Source: an uncultured Burkholderiales bacterium
Lineage (GTDB): Bacteria; Pseudomonadota; Gammaproteobacteria; Burkholderiales; Burkholderiaceae
Assembly (NCBI GenBank): GCA_946480465.1
Contig: CAMLJY010000061.1
Coordinates: 1 to 36,036, forward strand
Reading direction: 5' to 3'
DNA length: 36,036 nucleotides
The position numbers and the translations under genes are program-made. The notes under the pieces were generated by a model, which worked only from the letters and a program-made list of their open reading frames with translations, was not told the DNA's origin and did no database searches. How positions within the stretch are numbered: position 1 is the first letter of the stretch; the number at the start of each line of letters is the position of its first letter. Shown here piece after piece: positions 27,278 to 35,344 of this stretch.

Positions 27278-28891
27278 TCAGTTCGGGGCGGGACGCGTGC
27301 GCGCCGTGACGGTCGGCTTTGCGATGCGGCGACCGGTGGTGCTGGCGGGCTTGGCGGCGACTTTCCCCGCAGCCTTGGGCGCCGGCTTGGCCACCACCTT
27401 GACCAACCCTCGTTCCACGGTACGAGTCCGCGGCGCCGGGGTCGCAAGCATGACGATGATCGTCTGGCCCGGCTTGAACATGCCCTTTGGCGAAGTCTTG
27501 TTCCAGCGCGCCACCTGGCTGGCCGACACGCGATACCGCCGTGCCACCGAAGCCACCGACTCGCCCTTGCGGCCGGCACGCAAGCTCACGCGGCGCAGAG
27601 GTGGCCGGTCGGGCGCAAGGGCCAGCATCGCGTTGTCCGCGACGTCTTCGGTCACGTCGGCGTGGCGCTTGTCGTCCCGCGCGACGAGCAGCGTGGACCC
27701 TGCCTTGACCAGCATGCCTGGCGGGATGCGATTGATCGCGCGAAGCTCGGCCTCGGACATGCCGACCTGGCGCGCCGCTTCAGCCGGCCTGAGCGTGCGC
27801 GGAGCAACCCATGCGGTCCAGCTGGCCAGCGTGCCCTTGTGCTGCAACAGGCCGCGCACGAAGGAGTTCGCGTTGTCGTAGGGCAGCAGCACCTGGGGTG
27901 TGCCGGCGGCCAGGATCACCGGCTTGTTCATCTGCGGATTCAGTTGCTTGAACGCCTCGACAGACATGCCGGCCAGCTTGGCCGCGAGTTCGACGTCCAG
28001 GTCGCGCGTGATCGGCACCGACAGGAAATACGGATGGTTCTGCAGCGCCGGCAGGGTCAGCGCAAAGGCTTCCGGCTTGGCGATGATGTTCTTTACCGCC
28101 TGGAGCTTGGGCAGGTAATTCCGGGTTTCGTCGGGCATGCGCAGGCTGAGGTAGTCGGTCGACAAGCCGGCCTTCTGGTTGCGCTGCTGGGCACGCTGAA
28201 CGTTGCCCTGTCCCCAGTTGTAGGCGGCAAGCGCCAGCTGCCAGTCCCCGAACATGCCGTGCAGCACCTGCAGGTAGTCCAGCGCCGCACGGGTGGATGC
28301 CAGCACGTCGCGCCGATCGTCGCGGAAAACGTTCTGCTTCAGCGCGAAGTCGCGGCCGGTGCCGGGGATGAACTGCCACATGCCCGAGGCCTGGGCCGTG
28401 GACATCGCCTCCGGGTTGTAGGCGCTTTCGATGAAGGGCAGCAGCGCCAGCTCCATCGGCATGTTGCGCTTGGAGAGCTCCTCGACGATGTGGAACATGT
28501 AGCGGCCGCCTCGCTCGGTCATGCGCTGCACGTAGTCGGGCCGCGACGAATACCAGAGCTCCCACTTGCGAACCAGCTCGCCGTCGAGGTTCTCCATCGC
28601 GAAGCCGTCGCGCACGCGCGACCACAGATCGGCCAGTGCCGCGGCGTCGTTGGGGTCGATGGTGACCTGCGGACGCAGCGGATCGATGGCGACCGGCTCG
28701 GGTTCGGGGGCCAGCTCGACCACCGGCGCAGGTGGAGGAGGTTCGGGCGCAGGCGCTGGCGGCGGGATGACGGCGACCGGCGGTGGCGGCGGCGCCGGCG
28801 GCTGGGGTGCCGGGGCCGTGGCGCAGGCGGACAAGAAGAGGCAGAGGGCGGCGAGGGCCGGGGCAGTCAGGCGGGGCAGCAGCGTCGTCAT
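27278..28891 (-). CDS. mltD: Membrane-bound lytic murein transglycosylase D
   Basis: This 537-residue lipoprotein cleaves peptidoglycan glycan strands to 1,6-anhydromuropeptides. The signal peptide ends in the lipobox LSAC (C22), followed by a long Pro/Ala/Glu linker. The SLT domain (about 110-260) has MELALLPFIESAYNPEA with the catalytic glutamate, ASGMWQFIPGTGRDFAL and WQLALAAYNWGQGNV. The C-terminal half has at least two LysM-like peptidoglycan-binding segments (for example RKGESVASVARRYRVSASQV with FKPGQTIIVML). The tail is Lys/Ala/Pro-rich. E. coli MltD is 452 residues. The start at 28891 overlaps the stop of the decayed gloB as ATGA, suggesting translation was, and may still be, coupled to that frame. 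Confidence 0.92.
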   Translation of the reverse strand: MTTLLPRLTAPALAALCLFLSACATAPAPQPPAPPPPPVAVIPPPAPAPEPPPPAPVVELAPEPEPVAIDPLRPQVTIDPNDAAALADLWSRVRDGFAMENLDGELVRKWELWYSSRPDYVQRMTERGGRYMFHIVEELSKRNMPMELALLPFIESAYNPEAMSTAQASGMWQFIPGTGRDFALKQNVFRDDRRDVLASTRAALDYLQVLHGMFGDWQLALAAYNWGQGNVQRAQQRNQKAGLSTDYLSLRMPDETRNYLPKLQAVKNIIAKPEAFALTLPALQNHPYFLSVPITRDLDVELAAKLAGMSVEAFKQLNPQMNKPVILAAGTPQVLLPYDNANSFVRGLLQHKGTLASWTAWVAPRTLRPAEAARQVGMSEAELRAINRIPPGMLVKAGSTLLVARDDKRHADVTEDVADNAMLALAPDRPPLRRVSLRAGRKGESVASVARRYRVSASQVARWNKTSPKGMFKPGQTIIVMLATPAPRTRTVERGLVKVVAKPAPKAAGKVAAKPASTTGRRIAKPTVTARTRPAPN

Positions 28892-29475
28892 CGGATTCGA
28901 ATCTTCCGTTCGCGCAACGCGCCGGACCGAGCCGGCGCACTGTTGGTGGCGAACCCTTCGCGCCGCGCAGCGTGGACGACGCCCGGCACCGTGCAGCGCA
29001 GGAAGGGAGGAAAGGCCCGCGTGCGGGCGAGGGTTGAACACAGCATCGTTCCGCGGCTGACGAGCGACGGGCGAGCGCAGTGGGACGCCGGGCGGCCGGA
29101 AGCGGTCCGGGGGCCGGCGGGAATGCGTGAGCGTAGCGCGGCTGGCATGTGCTGGCACGCAGCCCGCGCGCGAGTTTCATTCGGTAACGCGGCGGCACGG
29201 GCAGGAAAAACGATCATCGGGTCGAAACTGGCCCCGCGAGCCGCGCCCGGCCGGCCCAATGCGGGACGCGTCATTCGGGTGATATGGGCAGGGGCGTGAC
29301 GGGTGGCACTCAGCCGCCCCCGATGCCTCACTAGAATGGCCGCCAGCGCGAGCCCGCCGGCACCAGGTGCAGCCTGCACCGGCGCCGCGTCCGCCGGATC
29401 GACGATGGCCTGGTGGCCGTCGTGCAGCATCCAGATGGAGTGGCCTGAGAAGGCGGGCAGGGCGATCAGTGTCAT
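28888..29475 (-). pseudogene. gloB: Decayed glyoxalase II (gloB), metal-binding core lost
   Basis: This frame of 195 codons keeps both ends of hydroxyacylglutathione hydrolase but not its middle. The start matches GloB: MTLIALPAF, IWMLHDG, DPADAAPV and LAAILV. Where the THxHxDH zinc/iron motif should follow, the sequence reads RHRGRLSATRHAPAH and stays unrelated for roughly 90 codons. The C-terminus is again GloB-like: TLARTRAFPPFLRC, VVHAARREGF and ALRERKIRIR (usually ALREWKNxF). A normal GloB has about 255-260 residues. Without the metal ligands it cannot be the enzyme. The stop overlaps mltD as ATGA, and a TATAAT lies upstream, so the frame may persist as a leader for mltD. Position between mltD and a yafS-like gene matches E. 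coli. Confidence 0.75.
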
Positions 29476-30307
29476 GACGCGCGAATCATCAATTATAGAG
29501 TTGGCCCAGTGGCTCAAGAGCCCGCCGGGCCGCTACCTGCTGGCCTGGGAACAGCCGCAACTGGACCGCGGCGTCAGCGATGTGTTCGGCTTCCATGCGC
29601 TGCAATTGGGACTGCCTGAACTTGACGCATTGCGCGCCAATCGCATGCCGCACCGCTGGGTCGCCAGCGATGCGCTGTACCAACCCGAGGCCTTCGAGCT
29701 GCCGCCGGTGGACGACTCCCTCTCCACGCTGGCGCCGCACTCCGGCCTGGCGCTGCACTGTGAGTTTGACGCGCTGCCATTTCCCAACCAGAGCCTGGAC
29801 CTCGTCGTGCTGCCGCACGCACTGGAGCTGGCACGCGATGCGCACGACACGTTGCGGGAGGTCGAGCGCGTGCTGGTGCCCGAGGGCCGGGTCGTGATCA
29901 CCGGCTTCAATCCGGCCAGCCTGTGGGGACTGCGCCAGCGGACGGGCCGGCTGCGGCGTGGCATGGGATTCGGCGGCAGCCTGTTCCTGCCTCGCGCAGG
30001 TGATCTGATCGGCTACTGGCGGCTGCGCGACTGGCTGCGGCTGCTCGGCTTCGAGGTGGAACGTGGCCGCTTCGGTTGCTGGCGGCCGCCCTTCGGTTCG
30101 CAGCGCTGGATCGATCGCGGCGGCTGGTTCGACCGAGCCGGCGAACGTTGGTGGCCGGTGCTCGGCGCGTCGTACTGCCTGGTGGCAGTCAAGCGGGTGC
30201 GTGGCATGCGGCTGGTGGGCTTGGCGCGCAGCCAGAAGCCGGCGAAGGCCACGGCCCCGGCTGCCGTCGCGCAGCCGCGGGTGCGGCAGTTGGAAGAACA
30301 CGGATGA
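29474..30307 (+). CDS. yafS: YafS-like methyltransferase-fold protein
   Basis: This 277-residue protein resembles class I SAM-dependent methyltransferases in its middle: ALPFPNQSLDLVVLPHALEL (motif II/III region), AHDTLREVERVLVPEGRVVI and GFNPASLWGLRQ. The glycine-rich SAM loop (motif I, DxGxGxG) is not evident in the N-terminal part, where LLAWEQPQLDRGVSDVFGFH and LRANRMPHRW stand instead. The same is true of E. coli YafS, which has no established substrate, so SAM binding should not be assumed. The C-terminus is basic. The ATG at 29474 overlaps the divergent gloB start by two bases (CATG). A TAGAAT hexamer at 29332 is a possible promoter. rnhA follows 9 nt after its stop. Confidence 0.75.
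   Translation: MTRESSIIELAQWLKSPPGRYLLAWEQPQLDRGVSDVFGFHALQLGLPELDALRANRMPHRWVASDALYQPEAFELPPVDDSLSTLAPHSGLALHCEFDALPFPNQSLDLVVLPHALELARDAHDTLREVERVLVPEGRVVITGFNPASLWGLRQRTGRLRRGMGFGGSLFLPRAGDLIGYWRLRDWLRLLGFEVERGRFGCWRPPFGSQRWIDRGGWFDRAGERWWPVLGASYCLVAVKRVRGMRLVGLARSQKPAKATAPAAVAQPRVRQLEEHG
29492..29497 (-). promoter_or_regulatory. -10 element upstream of the gloB relic
   Basis: TATAAT on the minus strand lies 16 nt before the gloB-like ATG. Upstream are TTGAGC at 14-bp spacing or CTCTTG at 17-bp spacing, neither ideal. It lies within the first codons of the divergent yafS-like gene. If active it would still drive the relic and mltD. Confidence 0.45.
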
Positions 30308-30316
30308 GGAACCTGG

Positions 30317-30766
30317 ATGACTGATGCGGTCGTGATCTACACCGATGGTGCGTGCAAGGGCAACCCGGGCCCGGGCGGCTGGGGCGCGTGGATGCGCTGG
30401 GGCGAGCACGAGAAAGAACTGTTCGGCGGCGAGCCGTCGACGACGAACAACCGCATGGAACTCACTGCGGTGATCGAGGCGTTGGCGGCACTGAAGCGAC
30501 CGACGCCGGTCGCCGTGTACACCGACAGCGAGTACGTGAAGAACGGCATCACCACCTGGATCAAGGGCTGGAAGAACCGCGGATGGCGCACGGCCGACAA
30601 CAAGCCGGTGAAGAACATGGAGCTGTGGCAGCGGCTGGACGCCTTGGCGGCGCAGCACCAGGTGAGCTGGCATTGGGTGCGCGGACACACCGGCGACCCG
30701 GGCAACGAGCGCGCAGACGAACTGGCCAACCGCGGCTGCGCGGCCGTGCGCCGCCAGGGCCTTTGA
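30317..30766 (+). CDS. rnhA: Ribonuclease HI
   Basis: RNase HI cuts the RNA strand of RNA-DNA hybrids. The 149-residue protein has the catalytic residues in standard places: D10 in [20 protein letters not shown]48 in [16 protein letters not shown]70 in [14 protein letters not shown] and D134 in [15 protein letters not shown]. The basic handle [20 protein letters not shown] is present, so this is the E. coli type. GAGGA precedes the ATG with suitable spacing. It lies directly after the yafS-like gene, as in E. coli; dnaQ, a common next neighbour, is not present and an efflux operon follows instead. Confidence 0.97.
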   Translation: MTDAVVIYTDGACKGNPGPGGWGAWMRWGEHEKELFGGEPSTTNNRMELTAVIEALAALKRPTPVAVYTDSEYVKNGITTWIKGWKNRGWRTADNKPVKNMELWQRLDALAAQHQVSWHWVRGHTGDPGNERADELANRGCAAVRRQGL

Positions 30767-30818
30767 GCCGACGTTACAGTGCGCAACCCCGCCCCGCGCT
30801 TTCTCCTGGCCTGAGCTG

Positions 30819-32102
30819 ATGAAGAAGGTTCACACGACCATTGCCGTGTTCGCCCTGGTGGCCGCAGGATTCTCCGCCTGGTGGTTGCAGAACCGTCCGC
30901 AGGTCACCGCTGCGAGCGTTGCTGCATCAGCGGCCGGCCCGGCCTCTGGGGTGGCGCGAGGACCTGCTGCCGGACCCGGTGCACCGCAGGGACCGGTGGC
31001 CGTGGAGATTGGCAGGGCCGAGCTGACGCGCATCGAGGAGGACGCGCAGGCGGTCGGCTCCCTGCGCTCCAACCAGGGCGTGATGCTGCGGCCCGAAGTC
31101 AGCGGGCGCGTCTCCAAGCTCGGCTTTACCGATGGGCAGCGCGTGCGCCGCGGCCAGGTGCTGGTGCAACTGGACGACTCGCTGCAGCAAGCGCAGCTGC
31201 AGCAGGCGCAGGCCCAGGCCAACATCGCCCGCACGAACCTGCAGCGCAACCGCGAGCTGGTGGCGCAGAACTTCGTCAGCCAGAGCGCCGTCGACCAAGC
31301 GCGAGCCAACGTGGAAGTGGCCGAGGCGCAGGTGGCGCTGGCCCAGGCGCAGCTGCAGCGCATGAAGGTGCTCGCGCCTTTCGACGGCTTCGCCGGCATC
31401 CGCAGCGTGAACGTGGGCGACTACGTGAAGGATGGCGCCGACCTGGTGCAGGTCGAGGACGTGTCGACCGTGTGGGTCGACTTCCGCTTGCCGGAGCGCT
31501 ACCTGGCACAACTGAAGCCGGGGCAGGAGGTCGCCGTGGCGCTCGACGCACTGCCCGGCCGTCCCCACAGCGCACGGGTGGAGGCGATCGATTCGCAGCT
31601 CGATGCCAGCGGCCGCTCGGTGCTGGTGCGCGCGCGCCTGGCGAATGCCGGCGGCACGCTGCGGTCTGGCCTCTTCGCCCGCACGCGCATCGTCTTCAGC
31701 ACGCGCGAACAGGCGGTGACGGTGCCTGAAGAAGCACTGGTGCCCATGGGCGACCGGCAGTTCCTGATCAAGGTGGTCGACGGGCCCGACGGCAGCAAGA
31801 TCGGCCAGCGCATGGCCGCGCGCATCGGCGTGCGGCGCGCCGGACGGGTCGAGGTGCTGGAAGGGCTGCAGGCGGGCGACCTGGTGGCGGTCGCGGGCCA
31901 GGCGCGCCTGATGCGCGGCGAGCCTCAACCGGTGCGCATCGTGCAGCTGGGCGACAAGTCGGGGGGCGAGCGTTCCGGCGCCCGACCCGGCGGCGCCAGC
32001 GCGCCGGCCGCTGCCGCACCGGGCCGCGCGGCCAGCGCCGCGCCCGCGGGCGAACGCTCGGCGCTGGCCACGCAGCGGGTTGCAGTGAACCTGGTCCGCT
32101 GA
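30819..32102 (+). CDS. RND efflux pump periplasmic adaptor subunit
   Basis: This 427-residue membrane-fusion protein links an RND pump to an outer-membrane channel. It has an N-terminal anchor or signal segment (TIAVFALVAAGFSAWWL, 7-23), an Ala/Gly/Pro-rich spacer, a barrel-sandwich half with GVMLRPEVSGRVSKLGFTDG and VRRGQVLVQLDD, and a coiled-coil hairpin rich in Gln/Ala (about 125-180). The second half follows (LAPFDGFAGIRSVNVGDYV), then beta-barrel and membrane-proximal domains with VPEEALVPMGDRQFLIKVVD. No lipobox cysteine is seen, so it is probably held by the N-terminal helix. The last 50 residues are Ala/Gly/Pro-rich. The permease gene starts 28 nt downstream. Substrates cannot be read. 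Confidence 0.92.
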   Translation: MKKVHTTIAVFALVAAGFSAWWLQNRPQVTAASVAASAAGPASGVARGPAAGPGAPQGPVAVEIGRAELTRIEEDAQAVGSLRSNQGVMLRPEVSGRVSKLGFTDGQRVRRGQVLVQLDDSLQQAQLQQAQAQANIARTNLQRNRELVAQNFVSQSAVDQARANVEVAEAQVALAQAQLQRMKVLAPFDGFAGIRSVNVGDYVKDGADLVQVEDVSTVWVDFRLPERYLAQLKPGQEVAVALDALPGRPHSARVEAIDSQLDASGRSVLVRARLANAGGTLRSGLFARTRIVFSTREQAVTVPEEALVPMGDRQFLIKVVDGPDGSKIGQRMAARIGVRRAGRVEVLEGLQAGDLVAVAGQARLMRGEPQPVRIVQLGDKSGGERSGARPGGASAPAAAAPGRAASAAPAGERSALATQRVAVNLVR

Positions 32103-32130
32103 CGGCTCCGGCCCCGCGAGGAGAAGCGCG

Positions 32131-35100
32131 ATGAAGCTTTCCGAGATCTCGGTCCGCCGGCCGGTGTTCGCGACGGTGATGTCGCTGCTGCTGATCCTGA
32201 TCGGCGCAGTTTCGTACACCAAGCTCAGCGTGCGCGAGTACCCGCGCATCGACGAACCGGTGGTCACCGTCAGCACCCGGCTGATCGGCGCGTCGTCGGA
32301 AGTGATCGAGTCGCAGGTGACGAAGCCCCTGGAAGACTCCATCGCCGGCATCGACGGGGTCGACATCATGACCTCGATTTCGCGCGCGGAGCAGAGCTTC
32401 ATCACCGCGCGCTTCAAGCTCAGCAAGGACCCTGACTCGGCCGCGGCCGACGTGCGCGACCGTGTCTCCCGGGTGCGCGGGCGCCTGCCCGACGCGACGG
32501 ACGAATCCATCGTCGCGAAGGTGGAGGCTGATGCCTTCCCCGTCGTGTGGATTGCGTTCACCAGCGAGACGATGTCGCCGCTGGAGATCACCGACGTGGT
32601 CAACCGCATCGTCAAGCCGCGGCTGCAGACGATTCCAGGCGTCGCCGACGTGCCGGTCTTCGGCGAGCGCAAGTACGCGATGCGCATCTGGCTGGACCCC
32701 GACAGGCTGGCCGCCTACCGCCTGACGACGCAGGACGTGGAAGATGCACTGCGCCGCCAGAACCTGGAGGTGCCGGCCGGCCGCATCGAAAGCCAGCAGC
32801 GCGAGTTCAACGTCACCGCGCGCACCGACCTCAACACCGAGCGCCAGTTCGCCGAGGTGGCACTGAAGGTGGTGAACGGCTTCACCGTGCGCCTGAAAGA
32901 CGTGGCCCGCATCGGGCAGGCCGCTGCCAGCGAACGCCAGAGCGTGCGCCTGAACGGCACGCCGGCGATCTCGGCGGGAGTGATCCGCAATGCGACGGCG
33001 AATCCGCTGGACATCTCCGCCGGCGTGCGCGAGATGCTGCCCAAGGTGCAGGAGGACCTGCCACCCGGGTTGACCGTGCGCATCGCCAACGACAACTCGG
33101 TCTTCATCGACCGCTCGGTGAAGGCGGTGTACACCACCATCGGCGAAGCGGTGGGCCTGGTGGCGCTGGTGGTGTTCGTGTTCCTGCGCACGCTGCGCGC
33201 CTCGGTGATTCCGCTGGTGACCATTCCGGTCAGCCTGATCGGCACCTTCGCGCTGATGGCCGCAGCCGGCTTCACGATCAACACGCTGACGCTGCTGTCG
33301 CTGGTGCTGGCGATCGGCCTGGTGGTGGACGATTCGATCGTGGTGCTGGAGAACATCTTCCGGCACATCGAGGAAGGCGGCGGCCACCTGATGACGCCGT
33401 TCCAGGCCGCGCTGAAGGGCGTGCGCGAGATCGGATTCGCGGTGCTGGCGATGACGATGACGCTGGCGGCCGTGTTCGCGCCGCTTGCCTTCACGCCGGG
33501 ACGCACCGGGCGCCTCTTCGTCGAGTTCGCGCTCGCGCTGGCGGGCGCGGTGATCGTCTCCGGGTTCGTCGCGCTCACGCTGACGCCGATGATGTGCAGC
33601 CTGCTGCTCAAGCACAACCCGAAGCCCAACGCCTTCGACCGCGGCATGGAGCGCTTCCTGGTGTGGGTGACGCGGGGCTATGCCCAAGCGCTGCGCTGGG
33701 TTCTCGGCGCCCCCCGGCCGGACGCCACGCGCCCGGTCGCGCCGCAAGGAGGACCGGCAACGCCGGCGGTCGGACGGCCGCGGGGCCAGCGCTGGATCGT
33801 GCTGGTGGTGATGGTGGCCTGCGGTGCCGGCAGCTGGGTGCTGCTGAAGGGCCTGCGCAGCGAGCTGGCGCCGATGGAGGACCGCGGCGTGGTGCTGGGT
33901 TCGATCAACGCGCCCGACGGCGCCACCCTGGAGTACACCGCGCGCTACGGCCGCGAGCTGGAGCGCATCGCGGCCAAGCACCCGGAGCTCGACCGCGTGT
34001 TCGTCTCCTCCGGCAACCCCACGGTGGCGCAGGCCATGTCGTTCATGGGCGCGAAGGACTGGGCAGAGCGCGAGAAGACCACGCAGCAGATCGCGCGCGA
34101 GCTGCAGCAGCAGTTCGCCGGGCTGCCCGGGGTCAACGCGTTCGCCTCCACGCCTCCGAGCCTGGGCCAGGGCTTCCGCGACCGGCCGATCAATTTCGTC
34201 ATCGTCACCAGCGACAGCTACCAGAACCTGGCTGCGGTGGCGCAGCAGATCCTGGCCGAGATGGCGAAGAACCCGGGCTTCGTCGCGCCGGACAGCGACC
34301 TGCGGCTGAACAAGCCCGAGTTGTTCATGGAGGTGGACCGCGAACGCGCGGCCGATGCCGGCGTCAGCGTCGACCAGGTGGCTCGCACCGTCGAGACCAT
34401 GCTGGGTGGCCGCGCGGTAACGCGTTATAAGCGCGGCGCCGACCAGTACGACGTGATGGTGCAGACCCAGAGCGCCGGCCGCACCACGCCCGAGGACATC
34501 GAGAAGCTCTTCGTGCGGGGGCGCGGTGACGTGATGGTGCCGCTTTCGTCGCTCGTCAAGGTCCGCGAGTCGGTGAGCCCGCGCGAGCTGAACCACTTCA
34601 ACCAGCGGCGCTCGGTGTCCATCACCGCGAACCTGGCGCCGAACTACGCCTTGGGCGACGCGCTGCAGTTCATGGACGACACCGCGCGCAAGGTGCTGAA
34701 GCCGGGCTATGCCACGGAGCTGAACGGGGTGTCACGGGAGTTCCGCACGTCCAGCGGTGCGCTGGCATTGGTTTTCGTGCTGGCGCTGGTGTTCATCTTC
34801 CTGGTGCTGTCGGCTCAGTTCGAAAGCTTCATCGATCCCTTCGTGATCATGCTGTCGGTGCCGCTGTCGATGGTGGGGGCCCTGGGCGCCATGCAGCTGA
34901 CCGGCGGCACGCTGAACGTCTATTCGCAGATCGGGTTGATCACGCTGGTGGGCCTGATCACCAAGCACGGCATCCTGATCGTCGAATTCAGCAACCAGTT
35001 GCGCCAGCAGGGCCTCTCGGTCCTGGACGCAACCATCGAGGCCGCCAGCCTGCGCCTGCGGCCGATCCTGATGACCACCGGCGCCATGGTGCTGGGCGCC

Positions 35101-35313
35101 TTGCCGCTGGCGCTGGCCCGGGGCGCCGGCGCCGAGAGCAGGCAGCAGATCGGCTGGGTGATCGTGGGCGGCATGACGGTGGGCACGCTGCTGACGATCT
35201 TCGTCGTCCCAACGGTCTACACGCTGTTTGCGCGCAAGGCAGTGCCGGGCGAGAACACGACGCCGGAGGTGGTCGAAGCCGTGGCGGACGAAGCGCCGGC
35301 CGCGGCGCACTGA
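32131..35313 (+). CDS. RND multidrug efflux permease (HAE1 family)
   Basis: This 1060-residue inner-membrane proton antiporter is of the AcrB/MexB type. It starts MKLSEISVRRPVFATVMSLL (first membrane helix). TM4 has the proton-relay pair D400-D401 in LVLAIGLVVDDSIVVLEN, and TM10 has K945 in LVGLITKHGILIVEF. Other family blocks are VALTLTPMMCSLLLKH and VPLSMVGALGAMQLTGG. Two large periplasmic loops lie between TM1-TM2 and TM7-TM8. The cytoplasmic loop near residues 527-552 contains a Pro/Ala/Gly-rich insert. GAGGAG lies just upstream of the ATG. It is co-transcribed with the adaptor; no outer-membrane factor gene is in the window, so a channel encoded elsewhere is probably shared. Drug range is not inferable. 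Confidence 0.94.
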   Translation: MKLSEISVRRPVFATVMSLLLILIGAVSYTKLSVREYPRIDEPVVTVSTRLIGASSEVIESQVTKPLEDSIAGIDGVDIMTSISRAEQSFITARFKLSKDPDSAAADVRDRVSRVRGRLPDATDESIVAKVEADAFPVVWIAFTSETMSPLEITDVVNRIVKPRLQTIPGVADVPVFGERKYAMRIWLDPDRLAAYRLTTQDVEDALRRQNLEVPAGRIESQQREFNVTARTDLNTERQFAEVALKVVNGFTVRLKDVARIGQAAASERQSVRLNGTPAISAGVIRNATANPLDISAGVREMLPKVQEDLPPGLTVRIANDNSVFIDRSVKAVYTTIGEAVGLVALVVFVFLRTLRASVIPLVTIPVSLIGTFALMAAAGFTINTLTLLSLVLAIGLVVDDSIVVLENIFRHIEEGGGHLMTPFQAALKGVREIGFAVLAMTMTLAAVFAPLAFTPGRTGRLFVEFALALAGAVIVSGFVALTLTPMMCSLLLKHNPKPNAFDRGMERFLVWVTRGYAQALRWVLGAPRPDATRPVAPQGGPATPAVGRPRGQRWIVLVVMVACGAGSWVLLKGLRSELAPMEDRGVVLGSINAPDGATLEYTARYGRELERIAAKHPELDRVFVSSGNPTVAQAMSFMGAKDWAEREKTTQQIARELQQQFAGLPGVNAFASTPPSLGQGFRDRPINFVIVTSDSYQNLAAVAQQILAEMAKNPGFVAPDSDLRLNKPELFMEVDRERAADAGVSVDQVARTVETMLGGRAVTRYKRGADQYDVMVQTQSAGRTTPEDIEKLFVRGRGDVMVPLSSLVKVRESVSPRELNHFNQRRSVSITANLAPNYALGDALQFMDDTARKVLKPGYATELNGVSREFRTSSGALALVFVLALVFIFLVLSAQFESFIDPFVIMLSVPLSMVGALGAMQLTGGTLNVYSQIGLITLVGLITKHGILIVEFSNQLRQQGLSVLDATIEAASLRLRPILMTTGAMVLGALPLALARGAGAESRQQIGWVIVGGMTVGTLLTIFVVPTVYTLFARKAVPGENTTPEVVEAVADEAPAAAH

Positions 35314-35344
35314 GCGCGTGGACCGTCCCGCGCGCAGCGCAGGC

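Noticed and set aside
31768..34596. A 942-codon open frame antisense to the RND genes
   Set aside because: Same codon-bias artefact: the translation is His/Arg/Gln-rich without domain features, while the plus-strand adaptor and permease match their families throughout.
32131..35313. Assigning a specific named pump (AcrB, MexB, MdtB)
   Set aside because: General RND motifs are clear but nothing readable by eye separates the subfamilies, and no outer-membrane factor or regulator is present to help.
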